Shown here in pieces: positions 51,136 to 60,880 of a stretch of DNA of 64,000 nucleotides. Made by a program: the position numbers and the translations under genes. Every line of letters starts with the position of its first letter. Position 1 is the stretch's first letter. The stretch comes from Lingula anatina (lineage: Eukaryota > Brachiopoda > Lingulata > Lingulida > Lingulidae). The notes under the pieces were generated by a model. That model was not told where the DNA came from and did no database searches. It worked only from the letters and a program-made list of their open reading frames with translations. The stretch spans positions 310,001 through 374,000 of the forward strand of contig NW_019775491.1 of the NCBI RefSeq assembly GCF_001039355.2. Direction: 5' to 3'.

Positions 51136-52074
51136 CAGGGATGCTAGTCTTCCGGTTTTTACCGGAATTCCGGTTTTTTGCGTCCAGTTATAAAATTTTC
51201 TGGTACTATATTTTGTTCCGGAATTCTCGTTTTTAACGTGGTCGCGGACTGGACGAACGATGCGTCAGAGGAACGTCGCATTTCAACCATTGCGACAGAG
51301 CTGCGTTTCAACACAATATCTAGTCACAACCGTAGCACGTGATTTATTTATGGCGCTTGATTGGTTGGAAATGTAGGCTTTAATGTCGGCACCCATGTGG
51401 AAAGTTTTGACACCGCGTGCGCGGAATTTTGAACTAAACCAAACTAAATGGATTTCGCGGAGAGGGGAACAGACGATATTAGAAACATCGACATTACTGT
51501 CAAAAATAGATTTAGTTGGAGTTGGCTGGAGGAAAAGGACAATAATGACGATTTTTTTTCTACCTATGTTCGGAAGCGAAAGTCCCCCGGAGAAGCTTGG
51601 TGTGTATGGTGCAACGACGTGATCCGGTACGGAAGCAGTGGTAAAAAAGCTCTGAAAAACCATGCTAAAACAACTAAGCATGCCAAAGCACGTAGTTGTC
51701 TTTACACATTTTTGTTGCTTGGGCATTACCACGAAAGCCATTACCAATCTTTGAAAATGATAAATGAAAGGGATTAACATTTAGTGACTATCATTATCAT
51801 GCTGGTGATTATCAAGCTTACGTGAGGGATCATTACTGTCTACTATGGGTGGTAGGTGTTTATGTACTGATGGCACTTCCATCTTGTCAATGTCAAGATT
51901 ATCCTTGGAAACAACTGTTGAAAATTACCATGAAGTTGTGATGACATATATTGCAATATATTTATTAAATAAAATTTGAAATATAGTAATTGTTTCATAA
52001 TCAATTTGTACCCCCCCCCGGTCTTTGCCAAAAAAAAGTTCAGGTTTTCTTTCCGGACCCCACTAGCATCCCTG
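51136..52074. mobile_element. hAT-like DNA transposon, internally deleted
   Basis: The left end CAGGGATGCTAGTCTTCCGG and the reverse complement of the right end (CAGGGATGCTAGTGG...CCGG) form terminal inverted repeats. The start CAGGG is typical of hAT. ACCCTT occurs on both sides (51130-51135 and 52075-52080). That is 6 bp rather than the 8 bp expected of hAT, so the target duplication may have decayed. Subterminal CCGGTTTTT motifs repeat near the left end. At 939 bp it is far too short to be autonomous. It retains one zinc-finger open frame (51448-51777). Confidence 0.7.
51448..51777 (+). pseudogene. BED-like zinc-finger remnant of a hAT transposase
   Basis: The open frame begins with KNRFSWSWLEEKD-type sequence. 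It then has CVWCNDVIRYG followed by KKALKNHAKTTKH, a CxxC...HxxxxxH finger of the BED/ZBED-like type that precedes hAT transposases. From about residue 85 the sequence no longer resembles the family and ends at 51777. It looks like the N-terminus joined to unrelated sequence by internal deletion. No catalytic RNase H-like domain is present. Confidence 0.6.
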
Positions 52075-52101
52075 ACCCTTACAAATGCCAAACTTGAAGT
52101 C

Positions 52102-52764
52102 ATGATGGTAGAGAGCATGTGTAGTAGTAGTACAAATTTACCAGGTCCTTCAGTTCCAGCTTTTGATAAGAATGGCAAGGATTTTAAAGTAAGAACAAGC
52201 ACAGTGAAGGTAAAAATGAGAATCCTGACAAAAACTGAGATGGGCTTCTCGGAGCACTTACCATATTTTCAGGCATTTGAATATGCAGATAAAGTGGATG
52301 CAGGTCCAAAATGGGAAAAGTACATCCAGAGACTGGAAATGTTATTAAATGTTACAGACATGGCAATTGACGATAGCTGTTGGAAACGGGCACTGTTACT
52401 TCACTGTGCAGGAGAAAGAGCGTTCTATGTGGCAGAAAAGGGAGACACAGAACTTACCTAGGATGCCACCAAACAGGTACTGTCTATTTTTCACCGAGAA
52501 AATACGTGCAAATGGAAGTATATAAGTTTAGCATGTGCAAACAGTCAGAGAATCAGGCGCTAGATGTAACTGTATTATGCCAACTGTCAAAAGACTGTGA
52601 ATTTACCAACTTAGACAAAGAAATATGAAGTCAAGTCATACAAAACTAAAAATCAAACCGACTAAGAAGAAGAGCACTAAGAAAAAAGGACATGACACCA
52701 CGAAATTTATTTACCCTTGGTTGTGCAATGGAAATGGCAGAACCACAAGCTAGTGTTATGACAT
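52102..52764 (+). pseudogene. LTR-retroelement gag fragment
   Basis: The frame encodes EHLPYFQAFEYADK...GPKWEKYIQRLEMLL and then RALLLHCAGERAF, the pattern seen in Gypsy-like gag N-terminal domains of invertebrates (W-x-x-W/Y..., LLHCAG). A stop at 52459-52461 interrupts it. Gag-like sequence continues past it and, after shifts of frame, ends with an LRRRALRKKDMT-type segment near 52660-52700. No protease, reverse transcriptase or LTR was found next to it. It is clearly inactive. Confidence 0.6.
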
Positions 52765-53043
52765 TTATTATGTTTCTTAGTTACATGTTACAATAGTTAG
52801 AATTTATGCAAGTATCTTTAATTTAATATAATTTAATTTAATATAATTTTGTGTTAATGACAGTCTAAGGAAAAGAGGTATCCCAGAATCCAATGTCATG
52901 GGTCAGAGGTCAGTTCTGGTGGAAGTCAGAAACCTATCTTAGAGAAGTATGGTATGTTATGCAAAGTGTTTTATACCACCAATAACAAAGTCAACATAAA
53001 GAACAGGGCAAAGGTTTCAATGCCCAGATGGGATTGTGCCTTA

Positions 53044-53235
53044 GGGACCGTTCACATGGAAAGTCTATTTTCTAAAAATCTATTTTCTATTCGCGGTATC
53101 TTGTGATCACGGAAGAAACTGGCTTGCGCTGCCAGTAATTACGCCGCGGGATATTCAGGTCACAGACCATGATCACAAGATACCACGAATAGAAAATAGA
53201 TTTTTAGAAAATAGACTTTCCATGTGAACGGTCCC
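53044..53235. mobile_element. Palindromic Harbinger-type MITE
   Basis: GGGACCGTTCACATGGAAAG at the left end is matched by its perfect reverse complement at the right end. The inverted arms extend about 65 bp each with few mismatches around a GC-rich centre. The element is flanked by TTA on both sides (53041-53043 and 53236-53238). A 3-bp TTA duplication plus GGG...GTTCA termini fits the PIF/Harbinger superfamily. It is 192 bp long with no coding capacity. Confidence 0.85.
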
Positions 53236-53588
53236 TTATTTTCAAGGCTTTACATTGCATGCCAGTAGAGATGGTAATCTTCATACAATTATGAAAACCA
53301 GCCAGCATTGCCACTTAACTTTTGATTGTTGATTAATGGTACAATTATACAGGGACAAATCTCTATGGCTGGAATTAGGTCAAGTTATTCTGCTTTAGCA
53401 TAATTTTCCAAACACTTTTGAAATGAAGGTCGTGTTTGATTACATTCCCTACACATGTGTCATGCTTCGTTTCTTGACTCGTTCGCCAGCGGCCACAGGG
53501 AAAGGAGAGTCCCGAGACAGAAGTGAAGATGAACCCTGGATGCAAAAAATAAAAAAAAAAAAGTAAGGGGGACTGTGAATAAAGTAGA

Positions 53589-54301
53589 CAGCGGTCCTTT
53601 AAGGCTGCCTGGGAGAAGGAATATCCCTGGGTCTTGTTTGACGGGGGTCAGCGTATGGAGCCCTCAGCGTGGCCAAGCTGCTGGACAGGGGGTCTTTAGG
53701 AAATATTCCAAGGGCCCTTTCGTCATGGGATGTACAAACTTCAAAAGGACTACCTTGAAGGACCATCAGCTCAGTGAGAGCCATATGGTTGCAGAAACTC
53801 GCGTTCAAAACTGTGCCAAGCCAGCACAAAGTGAAGCCTTTCTGTCCATCAAAAAGTTAAACAAGGCTGCCTATGACAAATTAGAGGTGCTCTTCCACAT
53901 TGCTCGTGCTCTGGCTAAGCACAACAGGCCCATGACAGACTTCGTATGGCTGTCGCAGCTTGATGAGATGAAGCTCCTTTCCCCTGAGATCAAGGATTTC
54001 AACCCAGACAAGTTAATACAATGGTGGAATTCCAACAGTCAATGAGCCCACTGACCAACTTTCAAGGCATATACGCAGAAGCTTTTGGAGGATGCTAACA
54101 TAGGGTTCATCTACCTCATTACAGGAAGATGACAGGGGAGATGCTGATGATGAGTCAACAGCTGCAAGTGGTGCTATACAGTACCAATCAGCAAGATTGG
54201 AACTGCATAACACATCTGATGAAGACATCAGTGACTTTGACTCTCTGTTTGACAGTGATGGCAGCGATAGTGAGCATTTCAGTGATATAGAAATTGAGTA
54301 A
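53589..54301 (+). pseudogene. Degenerate TTF/BED-type zinc-finger transposon-derived gene
   Basis: One frame begins with FKAAWEKEYPWVLFD and is broken after about 30 codons. Another continues with MGCTNFKRTTLKDHQLSESH, then AQSEAFLSIKKLNKAAYDKL and HIARALAKHNRPMTDF. This order is typical of C17orf113/ZNF862-like proteins: a KxxW...YPW finger, then GCTNFKxxTLxxHxxSxxH. Those proteins derive from hAT elements. After a stop at 54043-54045 and another shift, an acidic tail (ESTAASG..., DSLFDSDGSDSEHFSD) ends at TAA 54299-54301, right before AATAAA. At least two frameshifts make it non-functional. Confidence 0.6.
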
Positions 54302-54821
54302 AATAAAACAAATGAGCAAATATAAACTAGGCTCTACATATGTTGATATGGGTATTAATAGGTTTTCATAAAGTTCACTTAGGATAATTAGCAAGCATTG
54401 TTTCTTGTCACACATGAAAATAAATATATAGCAATATGCACTGATAAAGAATATCTTTTTTTTATTCTTTTTACGATGAATTTTGGTTGCATTTCAACCA
54501 AGAAAACTGCATTATTAATATAGCCCAGATTACCCATTTTTTGTGTAAAAAAAAAAGTTAACTGCAAGAAAAATGTATAGACCCTCCTCATGCAACACAT
54601 CACACTTATAGAAAGTGAATACATCTACTAGGAGGTAAAAGTTTGTTTACTGTGTCAGAAATGTGTCAGAAATGCAAAAAGAGCACGAAACTAAGGAAAA
54701 TGAAGCTAAAAATGTGCATGAGGCATGTCAAAGGGACTTTACAAATCCATGAAGATGGAAACATTCATCTGATAAGCAGTGATGGCCATCAGAATGTGCT
54801 CCACTAGCTTAGAAATTAAGG

Positions 54822-55980
54822 TTGGATGAGAAAAGATTCTCTTTCCTGTCAGACTGCTTTCTTTGTGGCAAATATGTTGAACAGCAAAAGGCCAAACAAT
54901 TTCCAAGCAGCCCTGAATATGAATATAGTTGTGTCATGTTTCTTCATGTTAAAAAGACTATCAATAAGAGGTGTGCAGAATGGCAAGAAAACCATGAAGA
55001 TGAATGGGCAGACATTGTTTCACGGAGAATCGCTTGCATCAACGATCTGCCTGCTGAAGAGGCAATCTACCACCGCAAATGCTACCAGTATTATTATCAC
55101 CCCGGTGCAGTACATATATGTAACCTATGCTAAAGGTCACAATGAGGTCACACAAGCGCATGACGTAGTGTAAGGAGTACTGGAATAAATTGTGGAAGCG
55201 GACAGTTCGGTGTTGCATTTTCCTTAGGCTTTGAGCCTGTATTTAATAACACATCCTCTCAAAGCTACACCAGGAACCTAAGAATAGAAGCATTATCAAC
55301 AACTCAAAAACGAGGACTACCTGCTGGCATCACGGATGATATTAAAAAGTTTTCTTGCACGTTATTGAGTATTTAGAGAACAATGATGATGAAACTGTTA
55401 CACTGGATGAACTTTTCAAAATAATGCAAATTGAATCTGGTAGTAAAAGCATTTACTGTAAAAAATCTTCTTAACAACAACTTTATTCACATAACAGGGA
55501 CATAGTTTCCATAACATCAACAAAACAAAAACCCCTAATTGTCACCTTAATACCAATGTAAACAAATAATCCAAGATGCACATGTAAAATTTACAAATGA
55601 AAATGATGATATGGATGGACTAATTAAAGTTGTTGGGCACAACATAAGAAGTGAAATCAAAAGTGCCAAGAAACATGAAAATGTATACCCAAGCACATCA
55701 GACATGGAATCCATGGAACACAATCTGGCTATTCTGCTGAATTCATTGTGACTTTTGCTAAAAAACATAATTAAAAGCAAAAATGCGAACCTTCTTTGTG
55801 CTTCTATTGGACAGGCAATAATGCACGCCACAGGGCCTTTCTCTCTCCCCTTCAAGTAGGACTCTCCGTTACACCAGAAAAATATGGCCAAGGTGACTTA
55901 GTTGATCTCTTGAATAGCTTTGGGTTTTGGTCATCTTATAAGGAAGCAAATATGTATAAACAAAATGCCTCTATGACATA
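54822..55980 (+). pseudogene. Decayed copy of an unnamed invertebrate repeat family
   Basis: The first open frame has CFLCGKYVEQQK, then DEWADIVSRRIACINDLPAEEAIYHRKC, which looks like a CxxC...HxxxC zinc-binding module. Further on, in changing frames, come IEYLENNDDETVTLDEL, ASIGQAIMHATG, QVGLSVTPEKYG and LLNSFGFWSSYKEAN. I recognise this order (CxxC finger, D/E-rich helix, SIGQAIM, LGLxV, GFxxSYxE) from large uncharacterised protein families in cnidarians and molluscs, but I know no assigned function. Stops and frameshifts throughout show it is dead. It could be transposon-derived; I cannot name the superfamily. Confidence 0.5.
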
Positions 55981-56080
55981 GGGCACAGAAATCCAAGATC
56001 TCACGCCCGATTTAGGCAATAATGTCCGCATGCCTTTCTCTCTCCCCTTCAAGTAGGACTCTCCTTTACACTAGATCAAA
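55814..56080 (+). repeat. Direct duplication of about 60 bp within the decayed family
   Basis: GGCAATAATG followed by GCCTTTCTCTCTCCCCTTCA and AGTAGGACTCTCC occurs at about 55814-55876 and again at 56015-56075, roughly 200 bp apart. The second copy disrupts the reading frame. Confidence 0.8.
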
Positions 56081-56315
56081 TATGTGGCCATCATGACTTA
56101 ATTGCCCCTGGAAACAATCCACCAGAAGTTTCTCTGATGGATGATGCGAGCAGTGCGGAGCAGTTAAAGGAAGGAGCAAACCACTCAGGGTCAGCTAACG
56201 TTTATGATGTTATTAGTTATGAAATGTGGGACCAGAGGTCTAGGACGCGCTTGTAAACCTGGTGTCAGATATCATGTTTGAGAAGATGCCTGATGATAAA
56301 TTGCAGGTCTTATGA

Positions 56316-56504
56316 AACAAACATGATTGCCTGGCAAATGCTGATGATTTTACGGCCCCCTACGGTGGCAGGTTCATGATTCAGTGTGATTTCTGTGATG
56401 AATGGTATCATGGGTCCTGTGTTAATATCACAGTGACTGATGCCTTCGATATTGATAAGTATAAATGTCCTCATTGCAAGAAAGCTGAACAACATATAAC
56501 TTAA
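56316..56504 (+). pseudogene. PHD-finger fragment
   Basis: The open frame encodes APYGGRFMIQCDFCDEWYHG, then SCVNITVTDAFDIDKYKCPHC. This is the second half of a PHD finger (C-D-x-C-x-x-W-Y/F-H-x-x-C ... Y-x-C-P-x-C), closest to the chromatin-reader type with RFMIQCD. The first cysteine pair is incomplete (only C-L-A-N), so one zinc ligand appears lost. A stop lies just upstream at 56313. A following AG acceptor-like site precedes the next open region. Confidence 0.6.
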
Positions 56505-56611
56505 AATCTGTGTGTTCATTTATCATTTCAGGTGGCCAAGCAGCAAAAACCCAAGTCCAAAAATACATAGTACATTTCGTGGATGAGCTGGCCACATAGA
56601 TAAAATACCAT

Positions 56612-57721
56612 GTGTTTCCAGTCATCCAGCCCGGGGAATTTGTCCGTGATCTGGTAGAAGCTCTGCCTGGGGATACTGACAAGATCCAACAGTCAGTATT
56701 AGACGTTGTGGACTTATGTAAAATACAAATGGCCAAAGATAAGAAGAAGGGTGGGTACTACTCGTGGCTGTGCAACTTAGCGTCTGAAGTACTCTCCAAG
56801 GGGATTTCCGATAAAAATTGGGTGGAAAAAAATATCTCTAAACTCCCACCTAATCCTAAGACTGGGAAATCCAAGAAGCCAGTGCGACCCAAACCTACTG
56901 GGGAGCCAAGTGTTTTCTCAGGACCAGTCAGGGATATAAGGTTGGGAACTGACCCCCAATATTACCCAAACCTCTTTTGTGGTGTCTGGGGGAGGGGGGA
57001 ATTCCACACCAATTCCTACAACATCATCAGCAGAGGCCATGAAGGTGGACATCCTGGAGGGGGAGGTCTATTCTGGGGAGTCTTGCAATTCTTCGGAATT
57101 GCTTGGATCCTCAGATGGATCTACTGCCAAAGGGAGCCCTAAGCCCCATGAGTCTACTTTGAAAAAGTCCCCATGCCTTGTGTTTTCCATGGAGGGTAGG
57201 AGACGGGCAGCTTTGGCGTGCATTGCCGCAAACTTACCACCCCCTCTCCTGCTTCTGTCTTTGTTAGTAAGGGGGAGAAAACCCATTTAATTGGACCAGT
57301 ATCCCAAGCCGGAAAACAAGGGTCTGCCAGTATAGGGGAGAAAGCCCATTCAGTTGGGCAAGTATCCCAAACCGGAAAGCAGGATAAAAGGCCAATCCCA
57401 TCACCTATGAGCCTCTACTTCCCTTCTTTTCCTATTACGGGGGAGAAAGCCCATTCAGTTGGGCAAGTATCCCAAACCGGAAAGAACCCCTTTTCTGAAT
57501 CTGTAAGTAGGGGGGGGGGGAGAAATCCCAATCCGGAAAAAGCAGAATTAAGAAAAGAAAGCCCAAATCGTCAAAATCGTCTAAGTCAGGTCAGTCTGTA
57601 CAGAAGCCAGCGACTGTTGCTGCATCTGGGGAATCTCGGAAACAAGAGTCTCTGATTGAGTCTGTGGGGAACCTAGCCTAGCCTAAAAGTGGCTAAGGTT
57701 GGACCAAAAATGACAAAATGT
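56612..57721 (+). pseudogene. N-terminal part of a TatD-nuclease-containing repeat gene
   Basis: Three overlapping open frames (about 56612-57000, 56979-57240, 57218-57655) read as one protein broken by shifts. The shifts fall near the G-runs at 56985-56998 and in the C-rich stretch near 57240. The first part (DLVEALPGDTDKIQQSVLDV, then KGGYYSWLCNLASEVL) matches no domain I know. It is followed by basic, proline-rich linker and a low-complexity stretch with the GEKAHSVGQVSQTGK repeat. The frame then runs up to MTKC, where the Harbinger element interrupts it; the rest resumes at 59477. Confidence 0.5.
57272..57485 (+). repeat. Coding minisatellite of about 48 bp, three copies
   Basis: The unit GGGGAGAAAGCCCATTCAGT and following bases to CCGGAAA occurs at about 57272, 57335 and 57440. 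It encodes the peptide GEKAHSVGQVSQTGK (the first copy diverged: GEKTHLIGPVSQAGK). Copies two and three are nearly identical. Confidence 0.9.
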
Positions 57722-58068
57722 CAGGCCCCGCATGCACAAAAAATCCTTATCTTGAGTGAAAAATTCTCCTTAACTTCATAAGAAAATTCTTAGCTGAGGA
57801 AACGCCTTAAGTGGTATGCACAAAGTACCTTAAAAATTTCCTAAGCCAAGAATTTTCTCAAATAATAGGAATTTCCTCAACTCTATAGGATTTCTCTTAT
57901 GTGTTGAGCTATGTTTAGCCTGTGCATTGACCAATAGAATTACCTGTTACAATAGCTCACACTGGGGAATTCCTGGGGAATTCATGTTTGAAGGGCTCCT
58001 TTACTTGGATATGAGCAAGCACACTGGTGTGTATTAAACTTATACACTGTGTTGTATGTACTTTAAAC

Positions 58069-58361
58069 ATGGCAGATAAGAAAAGAGGAGTTGTGAGGAG
58101 AAAGAGGTTCTTGTTGAGGAATTTTTGAAGCAGAAACACATACTCAGGGGACGATTCTCTAATCGAGATTCTCTAATATCTAAGATCACAGCACAAGCCA
58201 AAAAAGATGCATGGACCAAAGTAATGAATGGTGTAAACCAGCACAATCCTGATATGAAGAGAGACCTTGAAAGTGTCAAAAAGAAGTGGGACAACCTCCT
58301 TTCAAGTGCAAAAAAGGACATCATCGATTACAAAAAGGAACTGAGGAAAACCGGTGAATGA
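58069..58361 (+). pseudogene. Harbinger Myb/SANT-like protein, frameshifted at N-terminus
   Basis: ATG at 58069 opens a frame that ends after 19 codons. A shift of frame yields EKEVLVEEFLKQKHILRGRF, then KKDAWTKVMNGVNQ and LESVKKKWDNLLSSAKKDI. This is the tri-helical Myb/SANT-like domain that in Harbinger elements recruits transposase to the nucleus and the transposon ends. The stop is at 58359-58361. The protein is shorter than full-length family members. Confidence 0.7.
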
Positions 58362-58859
58362 AATGTCAATGCTTTATTTGTCCACATTTGCTAATAGCCT
58401 ATAGGCCTATCAGTTATTATTAAGAGTTGAGATATCAATCGTGTAGGCCAAGAAGTTTTAACTTCTTGTGTAGGCCTAGTATTCTTCATACTCTGACAGA
58501 AAAAGGCATGTCATCCAATCCCCAGACCCAACACTAATAATAATAATCCAGTGACATAATAACATTTTTAAGTGTTATCTGTGATGAAAAATTGTGGCAT
58601 GTAATTCATAATATTAATATTAATTATCAATTTCACTATTGACCCCACGTATGCACATATTAAATACCTATGTTAATTGTATAAGCATTGATGCGCGAGA
58701 TTCCGTGTTATCAGGTGGTTTTCGGGGATTTCATAAGCAACATGTCATAAAAAGTGCCCACTCAAAATTTTTCACTTTAGATATCCCTTAACAGAATGAC
58801 AAATTACAAATGTATTTGGTTGGAGACCCATGCAAATATTTGCTTTCAATTCATTCATT

Positions 58860-59237
58860 TCAATTCACAAATTCGTTGATATGTCTTAGGAGAGCATTTG
58901 TAACCCTGTAAATGATTCGACAAGCAGTACTCTGATGTATTCTAATTGTATCTGCAACAACTTGCTGAAAGCTCCCACAGGCATAGAACCTTAGGGTAAT
59001 GAAAATCTGTAGTAAGGCAGGAATTGTGTGGCTTCTGTTAGTGGGTGGTTCAATATCCTCTGCCAGAAGATCCGTAATGAAAAGTATCCCTGCTCTATCA
59101 AAACGAAATTGCTGGTAAATCTCATGATCTGGGTAAAAATCCAAAGGATTTTCGTGGTCCTGAAATATTCTTGGTCTTGCGACTGCCCTTTCCAGTTCAT
59201 CCGATTCTTCACGATAAACAGCAATAATAAGAGCCAT
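58860..59237 (-). pseudogene. HARBI1-like Harbinger transposase, N-terminal part only
   Basis: ATG at 59237-59235 (MALIIAVYREESDE) leads into RPRIFQDHENPLDFYPDHE, FRFDRAGILFITDLLAEDIE and ALLQIFITLRFYACGSFQQV, ending with STACRIIYRVTNALLRHINE before TGA. These match the helix-turn-helix N-terminal half of HARBI1-type DDE nucleases. The catalytic DDE region that should follow is absent; beyond the stop the sequence is unrelated. The gene is about 126 codons against roughly 350 for intact members. Confidence 0.8.
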
Positions 59238-59476
59238 AGAGAAATAATGTTGCTGCACAGCTTTGACTAGCACAAATGAATGCCACTGTGTTGTACAGTC
59301 ACTGAATCTAAGGACAAAATTTCCACTTAAGAGACCCAATGAGGTACCTTAAAGTTAAGGAGATATTTTGGGAAATTTTCATCTTAAGATGCTTTGTGCA
59401 TACCACTTATGTTAAGGGTGATCACTTAAGGAAATTCTTGAAAAAATACACTTAAGATGTTTTGTGCATACGGGGC

Positions 59477-60880
59477 CAGGTCCCTGGATGTAGTAACCCC
59501 AATATTGAAAGGGGTGCAGTCAAGGTCCATGCCATAACACACATACCTGATATCTTTGACGAGGGTTTGAGTATCGTCCCTGAGATCGTGGCTCTCAGGG
59601 TGACAGCTTTGGAGTGGGCTACCTCGCTCATTTTTGGTATCAATAAACCTCTACAAAGCCTATGCGATTTTAAATCAGCATCAGGCGACAAATTCAACCT
59701 TAAAAATATCAGGGGGATTGGCGAAGCCCAACGGCAAGCGATGCAAGCCTTCTGTCAAGAGCTTGGTGTCTCTCTGCCCCCGCAAGTAACCTTAAAGTCA
59801 GCCAACTCTGTGGGTGCATTTATACATTGGCGAGCTGTGTTGAAGTTATCTTCATGAATCCAGCCCAACGGGATTTATGGCTCAACAATTTCAAGGTGCC
59901 TGCAGGTCTCCAACGGACAACAGTGGCAGATGTAGTGATGGGAGTCAAGGCTTTTGATAGCCATTTCCACTTGGACAGGACTCTCTAAGCTTATAATCTG
60001 CCGTCCAATGGGACCCTGGAGAATCTGCGGGAGAAAGTTCCTGTGCCAGAGGGCAAGGAGGTTAATCTGGTGGGCTCAGTAGCAGTGTATTGTGATCCAG
60101 AGAGGGATCCAACTCGGAGTGCCTTGTTAAACTAGAGGATCAGAGAGGCGATACCGCCTCCGAATATTGTACCACCAGCTGGAGCAAGCGCATTCGTATA
60201 GACCCCCACATACACAAAATAAGGGACACAGCCACCAGTCNAAATAAGTTGGAGAACATGCATGTAGCTATAGGCTTTCACCCGAAAAAGGCCTCCCAAA
60301 CCCCTGCTTTGCGGGAGCAAAATCTCATAGCCTTCAGGACGTTGGTTCAAGATTCCCATGTCAGCGCCATCGGAGAGGTTGGTCTTGATTTTTCAGAGTC
60401 CTCCCATGTCTGGCAGGATCAGGAAGATCTGCTCAATGATCTACTGCCCTCAGAAATTGACAGCAAGGTGTTAGTGTTGCATTGCCTTGGAATGGGTAGT
60501 GGTGACTCTGTGTATGCCATCAGGCATCTGTTATCAATCCTACAAAGGAATAACATCCCAGAGCATCAGCCCATCAATTTCCACTGTTTTACAGGGAACA
60601 AGCTCATGGAGATGTGGCTGCCTGTTTATTACAACACATACTTTGGCTTCACCAGGCTGGTGAAAACTTACAACAAATCCTAGTTGGAGGCGGTCAAAGC
60701 TGTCCCAGGGTGTAAATTGCTCTTGGAATTAGATGTACCATATTTCCATGCCCAAAACATCAGGGCTTCAACACCATATTTGTTGTTTAAGACAGCAGAA
60801 ATTTTAGCAGATGCTAGGGGTGTTGAGGATAGGCATATACTCGACATTACAGTCACCAACGGTATTAAAAAAAGAGTAAA
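59477..60880 (+). pseudogene. TatD-like metal-dependent nuclease domain, broken copy
   Basis: After the Harbinger element the frame continues CQVPGCSNPNIERGAVKVH with AITH, a CxxxxC...HxxxH pattern. A region with GEAQRQAMQAFCQELGVSLP follows, then a TatD hydrolase. TatD landmarks are FDSHFHLDRT (metal-binding HxH, 59953-59982), VAIGFHPKK, AIGEVGLDFSE (metal-bridging Glu), LVLHCLGMG, NFHCFTG (metal-binding His) and LELDVPYF (Asp). TatD enzymes are TIM-barrel Mg-dependent DNases/exonucleases. Damage: a frameshift near 59840, TAA at 59986-59988, another shift in 60121-60248 and TAG at 60681-60683, with homology continuing to about 60880. All metal ligands are still readable, so decay is recent. 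It belongs with 56612-57721. Confidence 0.7.
60241..60241. other. Ambiguous base
   Basis: A single N within the TatD pseudogene, near one of its frame changes. No duplicated flanks are seen here, unlike at 21860. Confidence 0.9.

Larger units (their letters stand above)
57725..59476. mobile_element. PIF/Harbinger DNA transposon, truncated, nested in a TatD-family gene
   Basis: Terminal inverted repeats GCCCCGCATGCACAAAA (left) and, as reverse complement of the right end, GCCCCGTATGCACAAAA are flanked by perfect CAG duplications (57722-57724 and 59477-59479). AATCTTAAGTG/CTTAAGT-type motifs repeat just inside both ends. The element is 1752 bp and carries the two gene types diagnostic of Harbinger: a Myb/SANT-like DNA-binding protein (+) and the N-terminal part of a HARBI1-like transposase (-). 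The transposase catalytic half is missing, so this copy is not autonomous. Removing it and one CAG would restore the host reading frame across the site, which shows it inserted into a coding sequence. Confidence 0.9.

Noticed and set aside
60200-60300. Second false duplication at the N at 60241
   Set aside because: Unlike 21860, the sequences left and right of this N are not copies of each other.
60132-60359. Minus-strand open frame spanning the N at 60241
   Set aside because: It is antisense to the TatD pseudogene and has no motif of its own.
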